Below, in pieces: positions 31,290-43,381 of a stretch of DNA of 64,000 nt. Source of the DNA: Sanderia malayensis (taxonomy: Eukaryota; Cnidaria; Scyphozoa; Semaeostomeae; Pelagiidae); NCBI GenBank assembly GCA_013076295.1, contig RQOL01000627.1, positions 62,001-126,000 on the forward strand, read 5' to 3'. Made by a program: the position numbers and the translations under genes. Positions within the stretch are counted from its first letter, which is position 1. Each line of letters begins with the position of its first letter. The notes below the pieces were generated by a model. It did no database searches. It had not been told where the DNA came from and was given only the letters and a program-made list of their open reading frames with translations.

Positions 31290-32063
31290 ACACCACCCGG
31301 ATATCAAAGATAGGTCCCAGCTTCCACTTGTTTCTTAGTAGGTTTTCATTCACCAGTACAATCTCGAACTGCTATCTTGTTGTACCTCCTTGATTGAGCT
31401 TGTTGTGTCCTCTTGGACTTGTTAGGTATTTTCTTGACCATCTTTTCCAGCATTTACTCTGCACTTACGATACTGTACTCTCCTTCTTGCTGAGATTTTG
31501 TCTTTATCACTGAATATTTCTTCATCTCAGATTGGCTTGGTTCGTATGCCATGTATCAGGTGATTTGGAGTCAATACCTCATCATCCAATCGATCAGTTT
31601 TGTAGGTCAGTGGTCTGTTGTTTAAAAGAACTCAATGTCCAGCAGAACCTCTTGTAATTCACTGCTGGTAACATTTGCAATGTCGAGGGTTTTCCTGAGG
31701 GCATTCTTCGCCATCCCAATTCTTCTTTCGAAAAAGCCTCCCCACCATGGGACAGATTGAAGCTCTAGTTAATCTTCTGATCTTGCAACACGTTTTGCAT
31801 CCTTTCATTGTTGACCATTGCTTGAAGCCATCTTGCAGTCACTTGAAACGTTTCGTGCTCTCCGAGATGATTAACTATGGTGTTCCTCTTCATCCTATCA
31901 ATGCCTTTAGGCTTTTCCTAAACGTTTTGCTGATAGATCCTCCACGAATTCGATGTATTGTTCTGTGTATTGTTCTGTGTATTGTTCTCAATGTAGCACA
32001 AGTGAAAAGAGTTATGTATGTTTTCTTCTGTTTTTATTCCTTCCTTGCAGTAGAAAGGGCCAG
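31290..32063 (-). pseudogene. BEL/Pao integrase, C-terminal part, downstream of the Ginger insertion
   Basis: Minus strand. The diagnostic block PWWGGFFERRIGMAKNALRK (about 31680-31745) is followed, after a one-base shift, by LNNRPLTYKTDRLDDEVLTP and NHLIHGIRT. Upstream, heavily decayed pieces (SLKALIG, RGTP, LIIS) match the stretch before the second catalytic Asp. Several stops and frameshifts. The first bases past the Ginger target duplication (32059 downward) continue the codons that stop at 40960 on the other side. An integrase of this kind would insert the element's cDNA; this copy is dead. Confidence 0.85.
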
Positions 32064-32346
32064 TGTCATATGCGTCTCTGCATGACCATGCGTTTCTGCA
32101 TGGCCCCTGAATCGGCTGCACCCTGAAACACAGCACTTTGGAATTACAAACTATGTCGAAACGTTCACTGATGTAAAACGACGAAAATGGGGGTACGTAC
32201 ATTTATCTAAAAAGGTTGCGACTATTATTGTATAACTCAGACGGTCAAGCAAATATGCAGAGCTGAATTTTATCGTGATGATATACACATTTCCACCTGC
32301 ATGGGCCTACTCACGCAGCATGTCTATAATCAGATACTTTATCCGA

Positions 32347-32385
32347 TACATACATACATACACACATACATACATACATACATAG
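32347..32385. repeat. (CATA)n microsatellite
   Basis: Interrupted CATA run in the subterminal part of the Ginger-like element; complement of the TATG repeats elsewhere in the window. Confidence 0.9.
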
Positions 32386-32468
32386 ATTTATTTGATAATG
32401 CAGGTCTGGCTAGATAAATATAAATGGTTTCCATTGAAAGTCATGAAGACTGTTCAATATAGACAGAA

Positions 32469-33969
32469 GACTGATGCAAAGATGCATAGTAAATTTTGAT
32501 GTCATGCATTTCTGCATGCCCCTCATACTTAAGACTGATGCAAAGATGCATAGTAAATTTTGATGTCATGCATTTCTGCATGCCCTTCATACTGAAGACT
32601 GATGCAAAGATGCATAGTAAATTTTATTGTCATGCATTTCTGCATGCCCTTCATACTTAAGACTGATCCAAAGATGCATAGTAAATTTTGATGTCATGCA
32701 TTTCTGCATGCCCCTCATACTGAAGACTGATGCAAAGATGCATAGTAAATTTTGATGTCATGCATTTCTGCATGCCCCTCATACTGAAGACTGATGCAAA
32801 GATGCATAGTAAATTTTATTGTCATGCATTTCTGCATGCCCCTCATACTTAAGACTGATGCAAAGATGCATAGTAAATTTTGATGTCATGCATTTCTGCA
32901 TGCCCCTCATACTTAAGACTGATGCAAAGATGCATAGTAAATTTTGATGTCATGCATTTCTGCATGCCCCTCATACTGAAGACTGATGCAAAGATGCATA
33001 GTAAATTTTATTGTCATGCATTTCTGCATGCCCCTCATACTTAAGACTGATGCAAAGATGCATAGTAAATTTTGATGTCATGCATTTCTGCATGCCCCTC
33101 ATACTTAAGACTGATGCAAAGATGCATAGTAAATTTTGATGTCATGCATTTCTGCATGCCCCTCATACTTAAGACTGATGCAAAGATGCATAGTAAATTT
33201 TGATGTCATGCATTTCTGCATGCCCCTCATACTGAAGACTGATGCAAAGATGCATAGTAAATTTTATTGTCATGCATTTCTGCATGCCCCTCATACTTAG
33301 GACTGATGCAAAGATGCATAGTAAATTTTGATGTCATGCATTTCTGCATGCCCCTCATACTTAAGACTGATGCAAAGATGCATAGTAAATTTTGATGTCA
33401 TGCATTTCTGCATGCCCCTCATACTTAAGACTGATGCAAAGATGCATAGTAAATTTTGATGTCATGCATTTCTGCATGCCCCTCATACTTAAGACTGATG
33501 CAAAGATGCATAGTAAATTTTATTGTCATGCATTTCTGCATGTCCTTCATACTTAAGACTGATGCAAAGATGCATAGTAAATTTTATTGTCATGCATTTC
33601 TGCATGTCCTTCATACTTAACACTGATGCAAAGATGCATAGTAAATTTTGCTGTCATGTATTTCTGCATGCCCCTCATACTTAAGACTGATGCAAAGATG
33701 CATAGTAAATTTTATTGTCATGCATTTCTGCATGTCCTTCATACTTAAGACTGATGCAAAGATGCATAGTAAATTTTGATGTCATGCATTTCTGCATGCC
33801 CCTCATACTGAAGACTGATGCAAAGATGCATAGTAAATTTTGATGTCATGCATTTCTGCATGCCCCTCATACTGAAGACTGATGCAAAGATGCATAGTAA
33901 ATTTTATTGTCATGCATTTCTGCATGCCCCTCATACTTAAGACTGATGCAAAGATGCATAGTAAATTTT
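32469..33969. repeat. 64-bp satellite, about 23 copies, in the Ginger-like element
   Basis: Unit: GACTGATGCAAAGATGCATA, GTAAATTTTGATGTCATGCA, TTTCTGCATGCCCCTCATAC, TTAA. Copies differ at a few recurrent sites (GATGTC/ATTGTC, CCCCTC/CCTTC/TCCTTC, TTAA/TGAA), which suggests several amplification rounds. The stretch CATGCATTTCTGCATGCCCC resembles CATGCGTTTCTGCATGGCCC at 32087-32106, just inside the left terminus, so the satellite probably grew from subterminal sequence. Confidence 0.95.
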
Positions 33970-34102
33970 GATATGTGCCGACAAAGAAACAATATTTTTC
34001 AGTACACTTTTTAAAGTCAACCAAGGTACTTAAAAAATTTGTTAAGAAAGTGAAAGTAGTTAAAGTTATAAAGATTAAATTTGCAAAGTACATAGAAGTC
34101 TA

Positions 34103-37100
34103 TAATGTTATTGTCAATCCTTGTTTTTGGAAACCTTCAAGGTCGTCTTTTGTGAGGTGTGATTTCACATCGCTTATGTCAATCATTGAGCCATTAAGTT
34201 CTGGCTCGGTGGACTGCAGACACTTTTTGCTAACGCAAAAATAATAGTTTCTCGTCCCTGGGTGTATTGTGCCAGTGTGTTTGTTGTAGAATGGACGATC
34301 GCAATGATGACCAATAATGTATTTTGCGTCCACTACTTTGTTTCGTTTGAATTCTTTGCGACATTGCTCGCAACGCTTTGCTCTGGTTTTCGGTGTATTT
34401 TTAATCATTTTTAATTTGTGTTTAACGCTTGGTGTTGTTCTTTTCTTTTTGTTTTGTATCCACTGATCATCGGTTGCTGTTTCCTTCGTAACCATTTGTA
34501 TTTTATCAGCGATTTCCTTTTTTTTATTTGGTGTCGATGTTAGCAGATGTCCATCTGAGTGTTCTGCAGCAATTTCTACCTGTATTAGTGCGTTGGCACA
34601 GGATTTACATTGGAAGGGTTCGTCATCATCCAATTTTTCATTCATGCAGGCGATATGCAACCACCTTCCACAACAGCACTGAGCCTGTGGAATAGAAGCA
34701 ATTATTCAGTGGCACAGATCAGTGGTGCAGACAGAGGGGGGTCAGGTGGGGCGAAAAACCCCCTGTAGGGCTAAATTGCCGTTTTGTCGGAAAATTGCTG
34801 ATCTTGTCGGAAAAAAATATCTTCTGTTTACGTTCAGTTCTAGCTAATTTCCTTATTTTATATTCATTGTCTTTAAGAAACAAAAATGCTTACTAAATTT
34901 TTGTCTAAATTCTAAATTTCTGGCCCCCCCTTTAAAATTTCCTATCTACGCCATTGCAATTAGTACTTTCAAGGGCGTCATTCATAAATTAATGAAAATT
35001 TGGAACAAATAATTTTGAAATGTCTGATATTTTGTGTTTTTCGTCTTCTATGATAAGTTGTTCACCAAATCAACACCATGATTTTGCAACATACGAACCG
35101 TTTCAATGTCATTACCTTAAAGCTTTGAATAAGTGCCCTGGCGTTTAGTTAGAATGGGCGCTTATTTGAAGGGGGGGCTTATTCGAGGATTTACAATATA
35201 CAAAATATTTTCATAAAATAACTGATGATGGTTTTTACATACATAGTTTCGATCACCATTTACTTGTCCACATAGTCTGCACCACCCGGTTTCTTTGCAG
35301 TCTGAAAATATTAATAGACACCTATGTAAAACCTGCAAACTTTTGGATATGCACTGCATGGCAGACGTTAGAAGTAATGTCAGCCTGCGTCACATACCCA
35401 ATCATCAATGGGGACCATGGTCCACGAACAATTGACGAAATTCTTGTACTTGCGTACAGCAAATCGTGCAGGAGTATGGGAACTAATTTCCTTGTTGTTA
35501 ACCAGTCGTTCATGTTGTTGTAATTGTTGCTTATGCATAAATTTTCCACAAGATTTATTACCCTACCTGTTTTTTCTATCAAAAATTCGGCTATGTCCCT
35601 GCGGTGTTTGCGTAGTACTTCTGCGTTTACCAAAAAATCAACTCGTCCTGTTTTTAGCAGTGCTTCTGCGAACTAACGTTAATTATTCCAGGTTTAACAA
35701 AATAGTATTGAATGAATCTCGCAAGAACTTGGGTGTTCATGTGAAAACTCGAACAGTAGAAGAGAAAATTGACTAAGATATGAGAGGAAAGACATTAATA
35801 CCTTCAGGGTAAATATTCCACAGTTGTGGCTATCTTGCTGTTTTGGGTGTACCAGTGGAACAAATTGCCAATTCACCTGTTCTTCTCCGAGCTCGTTGAT
35901 TCGATTGCGCCAGAAGAGCCTTGGAAAAGACAATCAGATAATTGATCAAGAGCGACTTTTTTCAGATTTACATGTTTTATACAATCTAGGTCGGTTAGTT
36001 TTTGGTTGACAAATCTCCCAACATCATTTTGTATTAATTTCGTTGGGTTAAATTAGTTGTATCTTTATTTGTAGCAAGCTAAGAAGAACGCAACATTTAT
36101 ACCTTAAATTTTTCATGACCTTGTCGATTTGAGTTGGAAGTTCTCCAAACGGGTTGAGGAAATGTACAACTTCTTCCTTTGGTTTCAAAACCTGGAAATG
36201 CAACCATATTCATATAACCTGTACATATTTCTACGTTTCAGTTCATCACATTGACAACAATAGATACTCACAACCAGGTTCCAATGATTTCCACCTGTGT
36301 GGTATCCACCCATGATTAAATCAAAATTTGACATTCTCATCTATGAATAAGAATATATGCCAACATTTAGTTTTCTCCACGATAATAACGCAACAGTATT
36401 ATCCGAGCCATTTGGCCTTTATAATGTCCTTGCCAACTGCTAACTAAAGAAATCCTCGAGAATTGATTGCTCTTGTCGAGTCATGTTTATGAGGTTGCAA
36501 TGTATTTGCCATACAAGGTCATACCTTTTTGAGCTTGGTTCTGTAGCACATCCCGTTACATATCTCAGTCAAAATGACAGAGTCAATAACTTGGATTTTG
36601 AACTAGAAAAAATGAATTCTTTCAAGCTGAAATATTTTGATTTAAATTGAGTTTTAATTTAAAGGACATGTTATATGCGAGTTTTAGCTGGCTATAGTTG
36701 TGAAGGTGGGTGGTAGTACATGTGAAATTGCACAAGTTTAATCAAAAGAACCTCATGCTTTAACACCTGACATAACATAACGTACTTACATGACTTGTAC
36801 TGTATTGTTGGGAGAGAGCTACCAGATAAGAATTAATGATCTATAAAAGAATGATCACAACGTTCGTGTTATAGTAAGTTGGTTGATGCCCTAAGAGACG
36901 ATGTCTCGCACTGTATCTATGCTAAAAAGCCTTATTATTTTAGGTTCACACCTCATCACACACATAGGTCGTGCCTTTTAACTCGCAGATCTTGTTGTCC
37001 ATATATGAATCATGCCTATCTTGCTTTCTATGTAAGAGACTGGCCCACAATTCCAGATTGTGTCGACCACTATCAATAGAATTATAGCAAAAAGTGAGCA

Positions 37101-40100
37101 TACCCCAAGTTCAGAAAATGAAAATTCAATTAATAGCACCACGCATGACGAAACAACTTGTTAAAGATTTCTTGCATTTTTTAAAGTACTGACCTTCGTG
37201 CGGACTAGAGACGATTTTGGGGTCAATCACATTTGGTTTCAAATTCGGATCATTGTCATCGTCTTCTAGTGTGATGTTTTTCACTTTCGTTATGAAGGCA
37301 GAATTTTCTCTTTCATCTACAACATCCTCTTCGTAATATTTTACCTCGGTGTCTTCAAAACGGATATCATCTTCTCTCGGGATACTGTAACTACATTCTA
37401 CAGTCTCTAAAGCATTGTCTTTTTCTGCATTTTTCTTCTCGTTATTGGTGGCTTCCATTGTGTCATTTGCAAACTCTTCTTCTACATCAGTTGCTATGTC
37501 TTCATCATCGGAACAGCTTTTGCCAATATTTGCCATCTTTTCAATTACATCTAGCATTTTCATCCTCCTCCTTTTTCCATGTTTCTTGCTCGTCATCAGC
37601 GGTTGTCTTTTTCGGGTATTGGACTTGGTCATGTCTTGTTCTGTTGGCAGAATTTCGTTGGAACTCTCTACAATATGAAATAATTCAATCATTGAGTCGT
37701 ATTTTTCTTCTGCTGCTACTTTGTCAGTCCATGTTTCTATCTCACACTTACCTTCAATTGTTTTTATGTCTTTCATCTGTTTTTTATCAACAATTTCCTC
37801 TTCGTCTTGCAAAGAACTTTCAAATTTTATGGACTTTTCTTCATTCTCTCTTTTCATAGCATCACTCACTTGTTCCTTCTCTCCTACTGCAATGTTGTCT
37901 TTGCTTTCTTGCTGTTCCGTAGCTTTCGCATCTAGCTCGTAACTTTCAGATGTTATGTCGCATTCTGTTACAACTGTGCTTTCCTTTTCTGAAAAATTCC
38001 ACGGCTTCAAATGCTTTGTGTTTTTGATGGTTTTTCTCCCATTAAGCCTGACATGTTTCTTGCCAACTATTTCAGTTATGGTGTGTGGGCCACTCCATTC
38101 TTTTGTTAGCTTGCCCCCCTGACGAGTCTTGCGGCGTGCATCATAGAGCAGAACTTTTTGTCCCAGAGTGAAACTTATGACTTCATTCGTGGAACGTGTT
38201 TTTCTAGCCTTGTAGTACTTTTTGTGCTTTTCCTGTGCCTTTTCTACATTTTTGATGGCTCTTGATGCGTCTTTCTCCCTATTGGTTTCCATGGACGACA
38301 TAAATTTAATTATTGTTTCTTCTGTAGGTAACTTTATCTCCAGCTGAAATGATATTTTTATAATATTCAGTAGAAGTAGCATATATGTAGTAAGAATAAT
38401 AATAAAAGCTTTAAGTTGGCTTGAAAAGTGAAACAGAGTGTGTTTTACCTCACTTAAGTCTTTATCATTTTCTGCCACCTCCACTGGTCTTCTAGCTTCA
38501 CGGCCATACATCATACGGAATGGTGTCATTTTGGTGCTTGCGTTACGGCTGGTTCGTATTGAGAACAGAACAGGGTCAATAGGATGTCCCAGCTGGTGGG
38601 TTCTTTATCTTCTGACATTAGTGTCAGCAGGCGTCTGCAATAATGCAAAGTTACGCGCCTGTCAGTTATACATAACTTTACATTTAAAAAGCAACAATGG
38701 GTAGAAATGCACGAATGTCTAAATGCTAGATGACGAATAAGTCGGAACAGTATTACCGTTTAATTGTTTGATTTGTTCGTTCATCGAGTCCATTGGTTTG
38801 AGGGTGATATGCAGCTGTTGTTTTGTGCTTTATTGACAACAAGTTGCAGAATTCTTCATTTAACTATTTGAATTAAATTCGAACAATCAGATATAACAAC
38901 AACTACAAGTTATTTGTACAAATGGATTCAATAGCAGCAATTACCTTTATGAAACGGATTATGAACATTAACATTCGATATAACATAGTTACCTCATTGG
39001 CGAATTCTCTACCTTGGTCAGTCAGCACTTTTTCTGGTGCACCATGGCGGCAGAATAACTTTACCAGACACTTGGCTACTTCTTTTGCACTTTTCTCCAT
39101 AATTGGGAAGGCTTCCACCCATTTCGTAAAATAGTCAGTGCATGTAAACAGATACTGATTCCCTCGCTCTGTCTTCGGAAGTTTCGTTAAATCAATGCCT
39201 AACATTTCCCAAGGCTTTTCAACCTATTGAAAGTATTATAAATTTACACCTGCAAATAATGTCGTACTTTATAGCTGTCAGGATGAGGATCACATCATGT
39301 AACACGCTTACGGCTATTTATTTGGATGAAATCAAATCATGATAGCGTTTAATTAGTCCTTAACTATTATTAACAAACATATTCACATACTGTTATGCAT
39401 TCCAGCTCTACATCAACATTGTCTAACGGTGGTCCACTCCTGTAACACTTCTGACACTGGCTTCGCTGTGAATTGAATTGAGAAAAAACTCAGAATGCTT
39501 ATCCAGCTAAAAATTCCTAAATTTTAATCCCTCATTTCAATAGGAAAACGATGAGCAGGAAAATTGACATGGTTGATGGTGCAAGTGTTGGCCGTCGCTT
39601 TTCTATCAGAATTTATGAATACCATTGGCTTCTTTTCTGGTTTAAGCTGGAAATTGTGAATAAAAATTGGAACAACAGTTTGTACCATGTATTTTAGATG
39701 TAATGTAATATCTTTCCATTTATATCTTTTACAGATCTGCTCTTCTGTATTATTTAATCCACCGTGACCACCAATACTGCTTCCGTGAAACTCTTGAAAT
39801 ATGGTTTTAGCTTCTTCTAAAGTGCAAACTGCTTTCAGGCGTGTTGTCTGGCTTCTTGATCTTGCACTCTTAGAAGCTTTATAGTACAATGTATTGTCTA
39901 TTTAAAAGAAGTAGCTAACGTAAATTCCTTCGTTGCGATATGACAGAAATATTCTCTTAAAAACTTATGATTGGAACTGAGTACTCACATGGGCGCTTAT
40001 AAGAGGAGATACGAGATCAACGTCTTTTCAATTTCACGACCAAATTTGGTTTTAGTATGATCGAAGTTTTTTTAACGAACTTCATTTTGGGGCTCTGAAA

Positions 40101-40647
40101 TTGGGTGGCTCGACGAACCGAAACTAGCCTCTTATTTCAGAAATACAATTTAAGAGTTTCTTAGTTGCTCTATATGGGCTCTATATCACATTGCTAGGCT
40201 TTCTTGGATTTTTTATCATCGAGTTTTTATAGATGAGTGTTTTAAAACAGAGGTTGTAGGGTATCTCTTCTCTCTAGCTTCAGGCATTTCGATATTTTTG
40301 TTGAGGGCGCTCAATTCAAGGGGTAGTCTTACAAAAGAAGTATTCATTAAATTGTTATCATTAAACTCAAATGTCTTTAAAAAGTCAGTAGTCGTAAAAC
40401 AGTATAAATACTCACTTTCCAATTCGTAATTATTAGCATATCTTCGCAGGCTGTCCTTTTCTTTTTTATTGTAATGATCAGGATACACTTGCGAAAGTCC
40501 CTCGCGTTTGTTTTTGTGATATGTAAGCACAGCATTCATTCGTTGGAAATCTTGGTTCATTTTTTCCTCCATTCTTACCTCTTCACTACTAGACTTATCC
40601 ATTTTCGCCAGCTTATTGCTTGAATCGTTGTTCATGTTTGAATCCAT
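34103..40647 (-). CDS. Ginger-like transposase with DDE integrase, Ulp1/C48 protease and PHD-like domains, many exons
   Basis: Exons, all on the minus strand with GT-AG junctions: 40647-40416 (start MDSNMNNDSSNKLAKMDKSS), 39897-39686 (FHGSSIGGHGG, H2C2 histidines), 39475-39391 (CQKC), 39233-38993 (LGIDLTKLP and VLTDQGREFANE, first two Asp), 38863-38757 (AYHPQTNGLDERTNQTIK, the Glu), 38634-38449, 38343-37194 (GPY/F-like WSGPHTITEIVGKKHVRLNG, then a long acidic linker). Further exons are about 36845-36795 (IINSYLVALSQQYSTSH), 36607-36527, 36349-36275 (GGYHTGGNHWNLV, catalytic His), 36210-36105 (FLNPFGELPTQIDKVMKNL), 35945-35813 (QQDSHNCGIFTLK, catalytic Cys), 35682-35572, 35306-35266 (GWCRLCGQ) and 34683-34103 (CCGRWLHIAC, FQCKSC, then a second Cys/His cluster). 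Whether one protein or two is made is unknown. One-base shift near 38600 and a stop near 36900 suggest decay. Confidence 0.8.
35120..35206 (-). repeat. MITE-like fragment, AATAAGCGCC/AATAAGCCCC family
   Basis: Within the last intron of the Ginger-like gene. Read on the minus strand: GTAAATCCTCGAATAAGCCC, then AAATAAGCGCCC. The same family occurs at 43290-43381 and 46050-46452. Confidence 0.6.
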
Positions 40648-40956
40648 CTCTGAACCCTAACTAACTTGTATGATGTCTGAATATGACTGAATCTTATTGA
40701 GTGAAATTGCCTTTAGAAATGTATTACAGTGAGGATGTAGAAATGATTTTCAGGATGTGATATTTGGATGAATTGGTGAATTATTTGTTGAATTATTTTT
40801 GTTTCCTGTTGAACGGGAAGCGCTTGCGTTTCACCCGCGTCTTAAAACTTAAAACACTTATGTGCCAAATCCTGAAGCACTTATGTGCAAAAACCTGAAA
40901 CACTTCAGTGTTTCAACCCATGCCAAAACGCATAAGATGCGGAAACGCATACTACA

Positions 40957-41380
40957 CCGGCAAAGTCAACTCCTGTTGTTAAGGATGCATTGTCGGGAGT
41001 CACTCTGAAGTCAGGAACAGGTACTGTTGTTGGCTGTTTGTAAGGCTTTACACTGTAACCTACACTGTAATAATGATTGCAAGAGCTGATGATCTTTTTC
41101 ACCTCATGTCGACCTTTAGGTACCCAGAATCTGCTTCTTAGCTCTGCCAGCGTAGTAACCACCCCCCATATGCAAAACTCTTCAGTGAGAATCGATAACC
41201 AGGCTGGTAAGGTGATGCTGCTTTGGAACATATATTGCCTGTTGGTTTTCCTGCTGTTGGCACCTGCTGAAATATCTTAGTATGCCGTTTCTGTCTTCCT
41301 TGAGGCCAACCTGGTTTATTTGCTCAGCTGTCGGATGATGCTGTTGCTGAAAACTCTTGACCCAAATTTCTTCTGCTTTC
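40957..41380 (-). pseudogene. BEL/Pao integrase, N-terminal part
   Basis: Minus strand: LAELRSRFWVPKGRHEVKKI and ISSCNH form the zinc-binding lead-in typical of BEL/Pao integrases, followed by KPYKQPTTVPVPDFRVTPDN and the first catalytic Asp in GVDFAG. The Ginger-like element enters directly after this motif at 40956. Upstream, in another frame, EQINQVGLKEDRNGILRYFS and HHLTSLVIDSH continue the same domain up to the TTAA site at 41381. One of the expected zinc Cys is replaced, and there is a frameshift and a stop. Confidence 0.88.
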
Positions 41381-41384
41381 TTAA

Positions 41385-43130
41385 AGGGCTACTCTCACCA
41401 TATTTTTTTATTTCATTTCTGGGTAGTTTTTGACGTAAAAACAGGTACTGCACTTTTTAAATTTCGAAATTCGCTCATTAACACCTCTTTTCACGGCTCC
41501 AAAAGTGCCATTTTCAGGCCATTTCTGAAAATGTCGCGCAACATGAAACGATCCGGGTCGAGGTTGTGTGATGTAGATGCCAGAACGCAATCAACTTCTC
41601 TCTTTGGCTTCAGTATGGAAAAATCAATGTCGCGTCCGGTTTTCTCCCTTGTTTTCTCCCTTGTTTTCAATGATAAACACAAATGTTTTTTCAAACCACT
41701 TCAACACCATCATTACAAAGCTTATTGACATCTCCCCGTGTGTGTTTTTTTTAATTTTCGGCATTGTTAAGGGCTGAAAATTGACCCCAAAGCTGATGCA
41801 GTGACAATGGATTTTTCCAGTATTCACACGCCTCACGTTGTTATCTGTTCATCACTCAACCTCTTTCTTCCTTTCATTTGCGTTATAAACAACCAACTAT
41901 TCCTGAATATAATAAGTTTGTTTATCGTTTCCATCAGTTCTATAATCTGTTTTATCAAGTTTTGCCGTGTGCTTGGTTTTAGCAAGATAGTTATTGATTA
42001 TTTTTGTCTTTACTACTTGGGTTTTTGTCAAAGATATTGAAATGCTAAAGTGCTGTGCTGTTAAAAAATTGCTCAAATTGAAATTGTTTGGTTGACATAG
42101 CCATGGAGTTCTTGTTATAAATTATATATCTTGGTGATTACATTGAAACCTAAGGCAAAGTAAAGGTGTATATTGTTGACAAAGTCAGACAATATAATCA
42201 AAACCAGCACACCAGTATGAAGCCCAAACATTGTGCTGGAAAGTTTTTCTTCGAATTCACATCACATTGAACTTGTGAAATCTTTGATCTCTGGACATTA
42301 ATTTTTACACTCCTGGAAGGGATTTTCTAGCTTTTCTACACAGCTATGACCATAATTACACTTGAAATATTACCAAAATATGAGCTGCTGCTTCAAATAC
42401 ACACCAAATAAGACAAATAAGGTTATTTTCATGCATTATTAGTCCAAAATAGCATTATTCTACTTTACCCGTGCCGGGACCTGCTCGGCCTAGCGATTTG
42501 CAAATTTTTGACTGACCCGATCTTGTTTAAATCCTATAAATGCATAGATAAGAGCTCACCAATTTTCCATACTATGAATTCTATCGAAAAATTGTTGAAA
42601 GAGAGCTTGCTCCTCTTTAATTGAATAGATTTCGAATTCATATTGTTGTTTAAAACCATCCCGCACCACTGAAGACTGTATGTGAAGTGAAGCTCGCTCG
42701 AGACTGCGACGTTGAGGTCGAAAAACCCGCCGGCTTGCAGCATAAGCGTGAGCAAATCATCCTCATTTTTGTAAAAAACTCACGCTTCTCGTGATAAACA
42801 AGGCATCAAAAGATTCCTCAGATCCTGAACTAGTTCGTGGCACGGTTTAATTTTTTAAATACGACTTGGTTTTGACTATAGACATGCAAAACGTTTTCGT
42901 GCGAGCTTTGGTACTGAACACAATAAAGTAAATTTTCTGCGTTCCGGCATCTGCGTCACACTGGCCTCGCCCCAGTTTCCTTTTTGCCCGACTTTTTTCT
43001 GGAATGTGCATGTTTGGAGGCGTAAAAAAGGGTGTTAATGAGCGAATTTCGAAATTTAAAAGTGCAGTACCTGTTTTTACGCCAAAAACTACCCAGAAAT
43101 GGAATAAAAAAATATGGTGGGAGTAGCCCT
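41385..43130. mobile_element. DNA element with about 105-bp TIRs and TTAA duplications
   Basis: Left end AGGGCTACTCTCACCATATT (41385) and right end, read inward, AGGGCTACTCCCACCATATT (to 43130). The match continues with few differences through TTTCTGGGTAGTTTTTG, AAAACAGGTACTGCAC and AATTTCGAAATTCGCTCATT. Flanks are TTAA on both sides (41381-41384, 43131-43134). TTAA targets are typical of piggyBac-like elements, but no transposase frame is present, so it would be non-autonomous. It lies inside the BEL/Pao element. Confidence 0.88.
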
Positions 43131-43183
43131 TTAAGGCTTGAAAAACACTTTTATATGGCTCTGAGCATTTGAAAAATGCAATG

Positions 43184-43220
43184 CAGTCAAGATCAGCAGT
43201 TGAAGTTGATCTTGACTGCT
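43184..43220. repeat. Hairpin with 13-bp arms
   Basis: GCAGTCAAGATCA and TGATCTTGACTGC are exact complements around an 11-bp loop, about 50 bp right of the TTAA element, between it and the BEL/Pao polymerase relic. Confidence 0.8.
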
Positions 43221-43289
43221 TCATATTAAATAACATTTGGAACTATAGAAGATTATCCTTTTGTTTTTGAGGTTGTTTGATTTTAAAAT

Positions 43290-43381
43290 TTCGGGACTGT
43301 GAAATAAGCTCCCCCCTTAAGCCCCAACCCAATTTGCAAAATATTTAATTAGCGCCAGGGCTCTTAATAGAGTAAATACGG
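43290..43381. repeat. MITE-like fragment, C-rich family
   Basis: AATAAGCTCCCCCCTTAAGC and the terminal AGAGTAAATACGGTA match the ends of the element at 46050-46452. It abuts the BEL/Pao coding relic. Confidence 0.5.

Larger units (their letters stand above)
32064..40956 (-). mobile_element. Ginger-like DNA transposon, 8.9 kb, inserted in BEL/Pao integrase
   Basis: Termini: + strand 32064 TGTCATATGCGTCTCTGCAT; minus strand from 40956 TGTAGTATGCGTTTCCGCAT. They match at most positions and both fit the TGTNR start described for Ginger1 elements. Flanking 4-bp duplications are CCAG (32060-32063) and CCGG (40957-40960), one transition apart. Inside are a multi-exon gene on the minus strand (34103-40647), a 64-bp satellite (32469-33969), a short CATA microsatellite and a small MITE-like insertion in an intron. 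The different subterminal repeat near 40860-40915 (CACTTATGTGC motifs) lies at the other end. Confidence 0.85.

Noticed and set aside
31747..32202. Frames on both strands near 32 kb as independent small genes
   Set aside because: The minus strand is explained by decayed BEL/Pao integrase up to 32063 and by Ginger terminus beyond; the plus frame is its antisense.
32469..33969. CRISPR-like regular repeats
   Set aside because: Units are directly adjacent with no unique spacers and the context is eukaryotic; this is a tandem satellite inside a transposon.
37415..37942. Plus-strand Ser/Leu-rich frames opposite the Ginger linker exon
   Set aside because: They are the antisense of an acidic, low-complexity exon; the minus strand has splice sites and continuity with the integrase.
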